Source of the DNA: Oligoflexus sp.
Lineage (GTDB): Bacteria > Bdellovibrionota_B > Oligoflexia > Oligoflexales > Oligoflexaceae
NCBI RefSeq assembly: GCF_035712445.1
Contig: NZ_DASTAT010000099.1
Span: forward strand, 1-64,000
Reading direction: 5' to 3'
Length of the DNA: 64,000 bases
The notes below the pieces were generated by a model, which saw only the letters and a list, made by a program, of their open reading frames with translations, searched no databases and was not told where the DNA came from. Of this stretch, positions 25,860 through 34,337 are shown piece by piece. A program made the position numbers and the translations under genes. The first letter of the stretch is position 1; each line of letters begins with the position of its first letter.

Positions 25860-27332
25860 GTGAAATCAAAGCTCTTTTTGCCCCCCCTCATTTTTTCGGC
25901 AGCTTTTTTGGTCAACTGTGGTTCCCAGACGGGTGTCCCGGCAGGCGACGCTGTGTCAAAGCTCGCGACAGTCGGCGTCGGCGATCCAGGCAATCTTCCC
26001 GATGGAACCAAAATCGAATTCAAGACACTGAAGCTCAAGATCTCGGGAGTTCAGCCCACGAATTTCGAGAAAACTCTCACCTTCACCAATCAGGGGAGTG
26101 GCGCGTTCGAAGATCCGGCCACCAAACTTCCTTATGGAACCTATCGCTTCCTTCTGAGCTATCTGGATGTGCAGGATAAGGTTGTTGTGGAATCCTGCTC
26201 ACCAGGAACGGACAAGTTCGGCAAACCCATTCCGGATGAAAAGTCCCGCGTTCACAAGGTCGAGTCAGCCCGATACAGTCCGAACGTCATGATTTGTTTC
26301 CCGGGCAAAGATGTGGCCGTACCTGGACTGCCTCCGTCCACGAACAAACCGACGGAACCTGACAGCGCAGACGTCGTGATTCGACCAACGATTCCCGACA
26401 CCAGCAAACCCAGCACGAGTGGTTCTGCGTCAGCTGTCTTCGATAAGAATGCGCGATTTTACGTCGATCCTTATTCTTTGGCAGCCAACGATGCTGCCAA
26501 CATGAAGAATGCGAATGATCCGAACTTCCCCCTCGTGGACTATATCGCGAAGCAAGGCTCTGCGGTCTGGCTCGGATCATGGTCGGGAAATGTCGGTGAT
26601 GCTGTGCGGACAGTGGTGGATAAAGCCCAGCAGCAGGATGCCTATCCCGTGTTCGTCGCTTACATGATTCCCTATCGTGACTGCGGTTTGCACTCGGCAG
26701 GTGGTCTGGATGCAGCGAAGTATATTCCCTGGATCAATGACATTGCCAACGCTGTCGGCACCCGCAAAGCGATCGTGATCCTGGAACCCGACGCCGTTCC
26801 CGGCATGGTTCAGGTTGAAGGCGGCAAACCCTGTTTGAGCACAGAGCTCCGTGCGGAACGTGCGAACCTGATGAAAACCGCCATTGGCGTTCTGAAGAGC
26901 AAGCCCAACCTGAAGGTTTTCGTTGATGCCGGTCACTCGGCCTGGTTGAGCGCGGACGTCGTCTCGGGTCTCTTGAAAGAAGTCGGCATTGATAAAGCGG
27001 ATGGTTTTTCTCTCAACACTTCGAACTACCAGTCCACGGCTGCTCAAATCAGCTACGGTCAATCCATTCGCTCGCAGGTCGGCAACAAGAGCTTTTTGAT
27101 CGACACCAGTCGTAACGGAATTGATCCGGCTGGCAACACCGAATGGTGCAACCCGCGCAACCGCGCTTTGGGCAAGCTTCCTACTTTTGATACAGGCGTC
27201 GACGGCGTTGCAGCCTTCATCTGGGGCAAGCGCCCTGGCGAATCCGATGGTGCCTGTAACGGCGGTCCAGCCGCTGGCAACTGGTGGCGTGAAATCGCCA
27301 TCGAACTGGCGAAAAATGCTGGCGTAAAATAA
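25860..27332 (+). CDS. Glycoside hydrolase family 6 (cellulase) lipoprotein
   Basis: A 490-residue lipoprotein (signal ends LVNC). An N-terminal beta-rich domain of unknown type (about 30-165) and a Pro/Thr/Ser linker precede a complete GH6 catalytic domain (about 200-488). GH6 hallmarks are present: FVAYMIPYRDCGLHSAGG with the conserved Asp274, VILEPDAVPGM with catalytic-acid Asp311, FLIDTSRNG, EWCNPRNRALG and FIWGKRPGESDGAC. GH6 enzymes cut beta-1,4-glucan with inversion. The GTG at 25860 has GGAG six bases upstream and gives a normal lipoprotein signal. No cellulose-binding module is recognisable, and no other cellulase gene is adjacent. Confidence 0.88.
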   Translation: MKSKLFLPPLIFSAAFLVNCGSQTGVPAGDAVSKLATVGVGDPGNLPDGTKIEFKTLKLKISGVQPTNFEKTLTFTNQGSGAFEDPATKLPYGTYRFLLSYLDVQDKVVVESCSPGTDKFGKPIPDEKSRVHKVESARYSPNVMICFPGKDVAVPGLPPSTNKPTEPDSADVVIRPTIPDTSKPSTSGSASAVFDKNARFYVDPYSLAANDAANMKNANDPNFPLVDYIAKQGSAVWLGSWSGNVGDAVRTVVDKAQQQDAYPVFVAYMIPYRDCGLHSAGGLDAAKYIPWINDIANAVGTRKAIVILEPDAVPGMVQVEGGKPCLSTELRAERANLMKTAIGVLKSKPNLKVFVDAGHSAWLSADVVSGLLKEVGIDKADGFSLNTSNYQSTAAQISYGQSIRSQVGNKSFLIDTSRNGIDPAGNTEWCNPRNRALGKLPTFDTGVDGVAAFIWGKRPGESDGACNGGPAAGNWWREIAIELAKNAGVK

Positions 27333-27355
27333 GTCCTGACTCTGATTTGGCCAAG

Positions 27356-27387
27356 GCCCAACCCCCAGGGGTTGGGCTTTTCTTTTT
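27356..27387 (+). terminator. Rho-independent terminator after the GH6 gene
   Basis: GCCCAACCCC and GGGGTTGGGC form a ten-base stem with a minimal loop, followed by TTTTCTTTTTT, 23 bases after the GH6 stop. Confidence 0.9.
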
Positions 27388-27449
27388 TCGGCAGATCTTG
27401 CCTATCCAGCCCTGGAGACTAAGTCCGAGAAGTGGTCGAGGGGTTATCA

Positions 27450-29456
27450 ATGGGTCCATTCGCCAAAATCCTCGTGCTGATCGTCATGCTGCGGAGCGGT
27501 GGCCTCTCCGCGTCCTCTGCCGAGGTCCGGGACTATGATCGCCTCTTTTCCGAGCGTGTCGGCGCCACCATCACCGCCCACGGGGATGGCAATGAAGAGC
27601 GCGTGCGGGAATCTTTACGCCAGTACCGAAGGCAGCCCGGGCTTGATCCCGAACTTTTCTATCTCGCCACCCGCGAGCTGATCTATTTCCTAAGAAGCCC
27701 CGAGGAAGCCCAGACTCTTTTCAAAGAGATTGACGTTCGCAGCGATGACTTCCTCCTGCGTTATCTTCAGGCCAAATATCAAAAGCCGACGATCCGTGAC
27801 GAGTCTCTGGATGCGATGGAAGGCATTTTCAAAGAATCCCTGGCTTATCCCGCTCTTTACAGCACGATGTCCACCATCGCTCATGACCTGGCTTTCTCCC
27901 TCATTAATAACGGCCATCTGATCGATGCGGTCGAAGTCCTGAAGGAAGCCATTGCCCGCCTGCAGGACTCCCGCTATGACTACGATCGCATCTTTCTCCT
28001 GGAGGGGATGGCCACGGCCTATTCAGATCGCCATAACTCCGACGACTCTATTCAAAAAGGCATTGGCATCCACGATGAACTGGAGCGCGAACTCTCGCGT
28101 CGTTCGCTGGAATGGGACCCCACGTCCTCCATTTTCAATCGGGGTATCGCCTATCTCTTCGCCCTGGGGAATTTTTCATCCGCTATCGAAAATTTTTCAC
28201 GCATACCCAAAGGCAACCGCACCTATCCGGAAGCCCAGCTGAGTCTCGCTCTGGCCCATCTGGGGCTCGGCCGCACCGAGGATGCTCTTCACTTTTATAG
28301 AAAGATCGACCTCGCCAACTACAGCAATGATGGCGACCGCCTGCCTGAAATCCTTTGCCACAAGGCTCTGATCGCCTATGAATTGAAACTCGTGGCCCGA
28401 ATTCCGGAATGCCATGCGGTCACCCCCAAATCGGCCCCGGATATTCAGTTCATCAGACACAGCATCATGCGGCGCCCCCTGCATCCGGACGATGCGTTCA
28501 TGCTGCTGCGCCTCCTCGAAAACTACTATCATGATTATCTGAAGCCTCAGGTGAAAAAAGCCATGGGCACTTCGGTTCGTCGGCTGGAACTCGAACGCGC
28601 CCGCAGTGAATTGGCTGTGGCCGAGATCAAGGCCGAGCAGCAGCGAAAGCTGGCGGCCTATGAAAAGCAGCTCGGTCTCGTGAAGAATATTGTGATTGCA
28701 CTCGGTCTTCTCGCCGGACTTGCGCTCCTCTTCATGGTTCATCGCCTGCGTCTGAACAATGCCCGCATTCAAAGTCTCCAGACCTATATCCAGACGAGGG
28801 TTCTGAAACGCTTTCTACCGGCGGCCTTGATCGATGAGATCCTCAAGGGTCGATCACGCCTTGATGAAGAGCCCCAAGCCCGCACGGTGACCATACTCTT
28901 CGCCGATCTCGTCAGCTTCACCGCCAAATCCGAGGCTCTCGGTGCGCATAAGACCGCCGCACTCCTGCATGCTTATTTCGATGTGATGTCGCGCGAAATC
29001 TTCGCCTGCTCGGGGACCATTGATAAATTCATAGGCGATGCGATCATGGTCATCTTTGGGGCGCCACAGGATCAGGAACCGGCAGTCCAGGCGGATAGAG
29101 CCGTCCGCTGTGCCCAGGCCATGCTGAGCGCGCTTGATGTATTGAACCAGACGTTTCAGCACGAATATGGGATCACTTTCCAAATGCGCATCGGCATCAA
29201 CACTGGCGAGGCCATCGTCGGCAGCATCGGCAGCGAAAATAGATCGGACTATACCGTGATCGGGTCCGCCGTGAATCTGGCTTCGCGCATTGAAAACATT
29301 GCCGAGCCGAATGGCATTTTCGTAAGCGCCTCGACCGCCCGCCTGATGCCGGATGGCCTTTGTGAAAACCTCGGACCCTATCGCCTGCGCGGCGTCACCG
29401 AAGAGCAAAATCTATTCCGGGTAAGAATCCCGGATTCTGCGCGACAGGCTGTTTGA
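27450..29456 (+). CDS. Membrane class III adenylate/guanylate cyclase with TPR-like sensor region
   Basis: A 668-residue protein. A signal-anchor or signal peptide is followed by a long helical repeat region resembling TPRs (about 60-360; for example IFNRGIAYLFALGNFSSAIENF and AQLSLALAHLGLGRTEDALHFY), a coiled coil (VRRLELERARSELAVAEIKAEQ), a transmembrane helix at about 413-432 and a C-terminal class III cyclase domain. The cyclase shows the metal-binding aspartates in TILFADLVSF and DKFIGDAIMVIFG, and the RIGINTGEAIVGSIGSENRSDYTVIGSAVNLASR core. It should make a cyclic nucleotide in response to an extracytoplasmic signal. The ATG at 27450 has GAGGGG upstream. Confidence 0.87.
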   Translation: MGPFAKILVLIVMLRSGGLSASSAEVRDYDRLFSERVGATITAHGDGNEERVRESLRQYRRQPGLDPELFYLATRELIYFLRSPEEAQTLFKEIDVRSDDFLLRYLQAKYQKPTIRDESLDAMEGIFKESLAYPALYSTMSTIAHDLAFSLINNGHLIDAVEVLKEAIARLQDSRYDYDRIFLLEGMATAYSDRHNSDDSIQKGIGIHDELERELSRRSLEWDPTSSIFNRGIAYLFALGNFSSAIENFSRIPKGNRTYPEAQLSLALAHLGLGRTEDALHFYRKIDLANYSNDGDRLPEILCHKALIAYELKLVARIPECHAVTPKSAPDIQFIRHSIMRRPLHPDDAFMLLRLLENYYHDYLKPQVKKAMGTSVRRLELERARSELAVAEIKAEQQRKLAAYEKQLGLVKNIVIALGLLAGLALLFMVHRLRLNNARIQSLQTYIQTRVLKRFLPAALIDEILKGRSRLDEEPQARTVTILFADLVSFTAKSEALGAHKTAALLHAYFDVMSREIFACSGTIDKFIGDAIMVIFGAPQDQEPAVQADRAVRCAQAMLSALDVLNQTFQHEYGITFQMRIGINTGEAIVGSIGSENRSDYTVIGSAVNLASRIENIAEPNGIFVSASTARLMPDGLCENLGPYRLRGVTEEQNLFRVRIPDSARQAV

Positions 29457-29603
29457 AATTTTGTGTAGGCCTGCTCCCGAATTTCAAAGCGCAAGGTCCT
29501 GGATTCAAACATCTATAAAAATCCTTCTCAGGTTTCCCCCAAAGATCCCGATAAGTTTTCTGTGTATGACATGTGAGACGAACCCTACATCCCAAAATCA
29601 GGC

Positions 29604-29640
29604 TGGTCGGATCCTCAAAGGACCCGACCATCTCTTTTTC
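29604..29640 (+). terminator. Probable rho-independent terminator
   Basis: TGGTCGGATCC and GGACCCGACCA pair except for one central mismatch, then ATCTCTTTTTC follows. It lies between the cyclase gene and the fibrinogen-like gene. Confidence 0.6.
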
Positions 29641-29735
29641 AACTCATTGAAATCAATCCAAAATAGTGAATTTTGGCCCTCAAGTTCCCCAACTTTTCCG
29701 CCGATGACGTGAAAAACGCCACCGAGGGGAACATC

Positions 29736-30647
29736 GTGAAAAAGCTTATAGCTGCGTGTCTGTGGAACGCTTTGCTTATCCCTATTATGATGAGCGCCTG
29801 TCGCAACGGGAGCAGCGTGCCCCAGCTGCAAGACTCTGAACAGGCTGCGGCCCCCAACCAGACCGATGCCTTGCCTCCGGTCGAGGTCTACGATAGCGTG
29901 CTTGTTCCTGGCCCGGCCGAGGCTCCCACGCCTGGGGCGACAGCGACTCCCACGACCACGCCGACACCCATACCGCCGACCGCTTTTTTCCCGGACAGCT
30001 GCGCGGCCATTAAAAAAGCCAGGCCCGAATCCTTGAGTGGCGTTTATAAAATTTACCTGAACGCAAATCTGGACACACGCGTTGCTCTGGATGCCTCCTG
30101 CGATATGCAAACGGATGGAGGCGGCTGGACGCTCATGCTCAGCTACAATCACAAGGGAGGCACGACTCCGACTTTGTCCGTGCGCACCCAGAATCTGCCG
30201 CTGCTCGGCAGTGATATCCTCGGTGATGATGAATCGGCGAAAGCTCTTTTCTGGGGTCACGCGGGGAATGCTCTCTTTGCAAAATTCAGCGCGGCCAAGG
30301 AACTTCGTTTCTTCTGCCGCTCGTCCGAAAACACCCGCATGATTCATTTCAAAACCGCCGAACCAGGCTGTCTCTCTGCTGCAAAAACAGGCCAGGGAAC
30401 CTGCCTTAACGTCCGCACTTCGTTTACTGCATTAACAGGACATAACGCGACGCTTCCTGCAAATATGGATCGCTCGGACAGCAATCGACTCGATGCGGTC
30501 CTCACATTCAATACCCTGGGCCGCTTTGTGGATGCCGTTCCCGATGTGATGTGGAGTCTCGCGGGTGATGGCGGCAACTCCTGGGAATGCGACTTTGGTA
30601 GCGATTCAAGCGCTTTTGACACCATTCATCGAATTTGGTTCCGTTAA
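29736..30647 (+). CDS. Fibrinogen-like-domain lipoprotein
   Basis: A 303-residue lipoprotein (signal ends MMSAC). A Thr/Pro/Ala linker (about 60-90, including TPGATATPTTTPTP) leads to a C-terminal domain of fibrinogen-related type. It starts with SCAAIKKARPESLSGVYKIYL and contains CDMQTDGGGWTLMLSYNH, the typical GGGW core, with several cysteine pairs and an end WECDFGSDSSAFDTIHRIWFR. In animals such domains (ficolins, intelectins) bind acetylated or other surface sugars. A bacterial copy suggests glycan recognition at the cell surface. GTG at 29736 follows GAGGGGA. Upstream in-frame codons lack a ribosome site. Confidence 0.75.
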   Translation: MKKLIAACLWNALLIPIMMSACRNGSSVPQLQDSEQAAAPNQTDALPPVEVYDSVLVPGPAEAPTPGATATPTTTPTPIPPTAFFPDSCAAIKKARPESLSGVYKIYLNANLDTRVALDASCDMQTDGGGWTLMLSYNHKGGTTPTLSVRTQNLPLLGSDILGDDESAKALFWGHAGNALFAKFSAAKELRFFCRSSENTRMIHFKTAEPGCLSAAKTGQGTCLNVRTSFTALTGHNATLPANMDRSDSNRLDAVLTFNTLGRFVDAVPDVMWSLAGDGGNSWECDFGSDSSAFDTIHRIWFR

Positions 30648-30720
30648 AGGAACATCTTTTGCTAGGGAAATGGCCCAGTGCACTCCAATCCACTTCCCAA
30701 CTCCCTGGCAAGGAAACGAT

Positions 30721-32838
30721 ATGCGATTTGATTCTCCTACTTCCGTTAGTGAATCTCCCATGCTCGATTATAAAGCAGTCTTCGAAGCCACACTGTCACC
30801 CTATCTTCTGCTCGCGCTTGATTTCACTATCATCGGTGTGAACGAGGCTTATCTTGGAGCCACGCATTCCGAGCGTGCTCGACTTCTGGGACGTAACATT
30901 TTTGAGGTGTTTTCCAGCAGAAGCCGCGAAACCATGGAATACTTTGGGCCCTTGCTGTGCCTGTCTCTGGAACGCGTCCTGCGGGAACACGTAACCGATT
31001 TCATGGCTATTCAGAAACACGCCATAACTTGTCCCGTGACCGGCATAGCCCAGGAGCGTTTCTGGAGCCCGGTCAACAAACCTGTATTTGCAGCCGATGG
31101 TTCGCTGCTGTACATCATTCATCGCGTGGAAGACGTCACAGAATTCGTGCAGAGTCAGAGCTGCTATCCGGGCACCGTAACGGATGTCTATCAAAGATCG
31201 CAGGACGTCCAGGCCATTCATCGCGAATTGAAACTCGCCAAGGACAATCTGGAAAGGCTTGTGGCTCAGAGAACGCTTGAGCTTGCCCTGAGCGAAGAAA
31301 AATTTCGCCTGATGGCCAATACCATGCCTCAGATTGTCTGGACGGCGAGACCGGATGGCTATGTGGATTGGTATAACGAGTGTTGGTATCAATTCACAGG
31401 CATGCCGCGCGGCAGCGACTGGGATGATCCGGGTTCGCCCGTGCACCCCGATGATATCCAAGGCCTGCGGGAACGCTGGCAGGAATCCATCGATACAGGG
31501 ATGATCTTTGAGAAGGATATTCGCTTCAAACGCCAGACCGATGGTGAATACTGCTGGCACCTGAGCCGTGCTGTGCCGCAGCGCAATGCAAGAGGCGATA
31601 TCATCTCCTGGATCGGGACCAGCACCGATATTCACGAGCGCAAGACTTTGGCCGATGAATTGCAGCTTGCCAAGGCCGAAGCTGAAGAAGCCAACCGCCT
31701 CAAAAGTGTCTTCCTTACGAACATGAGCCATGAACTGCGCACGCCGCTGACAGCCATTACAGGATTCTCACAGCTCCTTCATGAGCAGAATTTTTCGCGC
31801 GAGCTGGAAAAGCGCTACCTTGCGGTCATAGATCGCAATGGTCTTCAGCTGCTCCGTATCATTGATGACATCCTTGACCTTTCCAAAGTGGAGGCAGGAA
31901 AATTAACCATTGAACGCCTCCGTCTGCCATTGCTCGAAATCATTTCTGACATCCGGGCGCTTCTGGAATTGAAAACTCAGGAAATCGGACTGGATAGTTC
32001 CGTCGAAATCGAGGGCCTCGTCCCGGAAATCATTGAATCCGATCCGACAAGGCTCAAGCAGGTTCTGATGAATCTCATCAACAACGCGGTAAAATTCACC
32101 AGCCAGGGATGCGTGGACATTCGCATCAGTTACCAGGCAGAGCCCGCGCAGTTACGCTTTGAAATCCGTGATACGGGCCGTGGCGTTTCCCCGGAACAGG
32201 CCGCCCGCCTCTTCGCTCCTTTTGAGCAGGCGGACAGCTCCATCACCCGCACCTATGGGGGAACTGGCCTCGGGCTCACACTCTCACGCCACCTCGCGCG
32301 AACCTTGGGCGGTGATGTCCAGCTGCGATCAAGCCAGTTGAACCAGGGCAGCAGCTTTATCGCATGGGTGGATCCAGGTCCCATGGCAGGCGTTCGTATG
32401 ATTGATCACAAGGCCGTGGCGCAGGAGCAGGCAAGGCAGCAGCAGAAAGCACTCCTCGAAAGGTTCACCGGGGCTCTGAAAGGCCGCAAAATCCTGCTCG
32501 TTGATGATGCGGATGACAATCGCGCCTTGATCAGTGCCATCCTGCACCGAACCAACGCCACACTTGTGACAGCCCGCGACGGCATCGAATGCTTGGATTA
32601 TGCAGCGACCGAGGACTTTGATCTGACCCTTATGGACATGCAGATGCCGCGCATGGATGGTTTTGAGGCCACGCGTATCTTGCGACAGAAAGGCTATTCG
32701 AAACCCATAGTTGCCCTGACAGCCCATGCGATGCGTGAACAGATCAAGCGTTGCCATGATGCAGGCTGCACAGCTCATCTGTCGAAGCCTGTGAATCATG
32801 GGAAGCTGATAGAAACGGTCATGAAACTTATGGAATGA
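30721..32838 (+). CDS. Hybrid sensor histidine kinase (PAS-PAS-HisKA-HATPase-receiver)
   Basis: A 705-residue cytosolic hybrid kinase. The first PAS-like domain (about 15-140) is followed by a short coiled coil ending in LVAQRTLELALSEEKFRLMAN and a second PAS with TMPQIVWTARPDGYVDWYNECWYQFTG plus its PAC segment. The kinase core has FLTNMSHELRTPLTAITGFS, N-box LMNLINNAVKFTSQG, and G boxes DTGRGV and YGGTGLGLTLS. The receiver domain has ILLVDDADDN, LTLMDMQMPRMDGF and the lysine in LSKP. The frame starts earlier at 30565 inside the previous gene, but AAGGAAA before the ATG at 30721 fixes the start. The output partner is unknown. Confidence 0.9.
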   Translation: MRFDSPTSVSESPMLDYKAVFEATLSPYLLLALDFTIIGVNEAYLGATHSERARLLGRNIFEVFSSRSRETMEYFGPLLCLSLERVLREHVTDFMAIQKHAITCPVTGIAQERFWSPVNKPVFAADGSLLYIIHRVEDVTEFVQSQSCYPGTVTDVYQRSQDVQAIHRELKLAKDNLERLVAQRTLELALSEEKFRLMANTMPQIVWTARPDGYVDWYNECWYQFTGMPRGSDWDDPGSPVHPDDIQGLRERWQESIDTGMIFEKDIRFKRQTDGEYCWHLSRAVPQRNARGDIISWIGTSTDIHERKTLADELQLAKAEAEEANRLKSVFLTNMSHELRTPLTAITGFSQLLHEQNFSRELEKRYLAVIDRNGLQLLRIIDDILDLSKVEAGKLTIERLRLPLLEIISDIRALLELKTQEIGLDSSVEIEGLVPEIIESDPTRLKQVLMNLINNAVKFTSQGCVDIRISYQAEPAQLRFEIRDTGRGVSPEQAARLFAPFEQADSSITRTYGGTGLGLTLSRHLARTLGGDVQLRSSQLNQGSSFIAWVDPGPMAGVRMIDHKAVAQEQARQQQKALLERFTGALKGRKILLVDDADDNRALISAILHRTNATLVTARDGIECLDYAATEDFDLTLMDMQMPRMDGFEATRILRQKGYSKPIVALTAHAMREQIKRCHDAGCTAHLSKPVNHGKLIETVMKLME

Positions 32839-32963
32839 CCTGCACGATCGCAGACTCGCCGAGTCGTCGCGCAGGACATCCTAACGAATTCCTTGGCTGG
32901 CCGGCAGGCCTGTTTTTTGCATACAATTGAAGCGTCTAAAGGCTTTGATGGAGGCCATTCGAG

Positions 32964-33236
32964 GTGAACAGCTGCTGTAAAGATTGGGCTCTCAAAGTCG
33001 CGCCAAGGCAATCACTGCCCAATGATCAGGTGAGCTTTGAAGAGGAACACGTCTGCCCTACCTGCCAGGAAAGTTATCTGGTCTGGTTTACCAGCATCGG
33101 CAATCCGGACAATCGGTCCGCTCAAATCGTCCCTGTCACAATAAAACCGGCAAAAGATATCGTGCAGTCCTCAGGCTACATGCAACCCAGTGAAAACGGT
33201 TTAGGTGACGCAATAGCGCCACCCACCAGGGGCTGA
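32964..33236 (+). CDS. Small cysteine-motif protein, possible zinc ribbon
   Basis: A possible 90-residue cytosolic protein starting with GTG at 32964, nine bases after GGAGG. It has a CC pair at residues 4-5 and HVCPTC at 29-34, which together could form one zinc site, followed by a short strand YLVWF. I do not recognise a family. The rest is polar. It sits alone between the hybrid kinase and the convergent aldolase gene, whose stop is seven bases past its own. Real but unproven. Confidence 0.45.
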   Translation: MNSCCKDWALKVAPRQSLPNDQVSFEEEHVCPTCQESYLVWFTSIGNPDNRSAQIVPVTIKPAKDIVQSSGYMQPSENGLGDAIAPPTRG

Positions 33237-33242
33237 GGGGTG

Positions 33243-34322
33243 TCAGGCCACCGTGATTTCAGGGTTCAGATAGACATCCTGAATCGCCTGCAGAAGCTGA
33301 ACACCTTCCTGAAAAGGTCTCTGAAATGCACGACGACCTGCAATCAAACCCATGCCGCCGGCCCTTTTGTTGATCACCGCCGTGCGTACTGATTCCGCCA
33401 GATCGTTGGCCCCGGTGGACGCGCCACCTGAGTTGATGAGACCAATGCGACCCATGTAGCAATTCGCGAGCTGATAACGGGTCAGGTCGATCGGATGATC
33501 CGTCGTGAGCTTTTCATAAATCAAAGGATGCGTCTTGCCAAAGCCCTTCAATTCAGGATCCAGATAGCCGCCGTTATTTTCCGGAAGTTTCTGCTTAATG
33601 ATATCGGCATGGATTGTCACACCAAGATGATTCGCCTGTCCGGTCAGATCCGCTGCAAGGTGATTATCCTGCTTCTTCGTTTTAAAGGCGCTATTGCGGA
33701 GATAACACCACAGTATGGTGAACATCCCCAGTTCATGGGCCTGTTCAAACGCGTCGGCAACTTCCTGAATCTGCCGGCGGGACTGCTCGGATCCCCAATA
33801 GATCGTGGCTCCTATGCCGATCGCTCCCATCTCAAAGGCCTTGTTCACGCTCCCGAAAAGAGTCTGGTCATAGGTGTTCGGATAGGAGAGGAATTCATTA
33901 TGGTTGATCTTGGCAATGAAGGGAATTTTATGGGCGTATTTACGGGCGACAGCGCCCAGCACACCGAAGGTTGAAGCAACTCCACTGCAGCCGCTTTCCA
34001 GAGCCAGACGCACGATCGTCTCGGGATCAAACATGGAAGGATTCATGGCAAACGAGGCTCCGGCCGCGTGTTCGATATCCTGATCCACGGGAAATATGGA
34101 AATATAACCCGTGCCCCCAAGACGACCGGCATTGAAAAGCCGCTGAAGATTGCCGAGCACGGCCGGCTTGCGATCGGTCGGGATCATGACCCGATCAATA
34201 AAATCGGGACCTGGAAGATGAAGGCTATCGCGCCGGATGGTTTCGCAGCGGTGCTCCAAAAGCGACCGGGCCTGAGGTCCCAGAAGTTCCGCAATTTTCG
34301 CCGTGGATAGAAAGTCTGCCAT
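33243..34322 (-). CDS. fbaB: Class I fructose-bisphosphate aldolase (FbaB/DhnA type)
   Basis: A 359-residue cytosolic TIM-barrel enzyme. It resembles the archaeal/DhnA type class I aldolase: YISIFPVDQDIEHAAGASFAMNPSMFDPETIVRLALESGCSGVAS at the N-terminal barrel strands, IPFIAKINHNEFLSYPN, IHADIIKQKLP with the probable Schiff-base lysine, and the phosphate-binding INSGGAS and MGLIAGRRAFQRP. It interconverts fructose 1,6-bisphosphate and triose phosphates, for glycolysis or gluconeogenesis. AAGGATTCCCC precedes the ATG. No other glycolytic gene is adjacent. Confidence 0.9.
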   Translation of the reverse strand: MADFLSTAKIAELLGPQARSLLEHRCETIRRDSLHLPGPDFIDRVMIPTDRKPAVLGNLQRLFNAGRLGGTGYISIFPVDQDIEHAAGASFAMNPSMFDPETIVRLALESGCSGVASTFGVLGAVARKYAHKIPFIAKINHNEFLSYPNTYDQTLFGSVNKAFEMGAIGIGATIYWGSEQSRRQIQEVADAFEQAHELGMFTILWCYLRNSAFKTKKQDNHLAADLTGQANHLGVTIHADIIKQKLPENNGGYLDPELKGFGKTHPLIYEKLTTDHPIDLTRYQLANCYMGRIGLINSGGASTGANDLAESVRTAVINKRAGGMGLIAGRRAFQRPFQEGVQLLQAIQDVYLNPEITVA

Positions 34323-34337
34323 GGGGAATCCTTCGAG

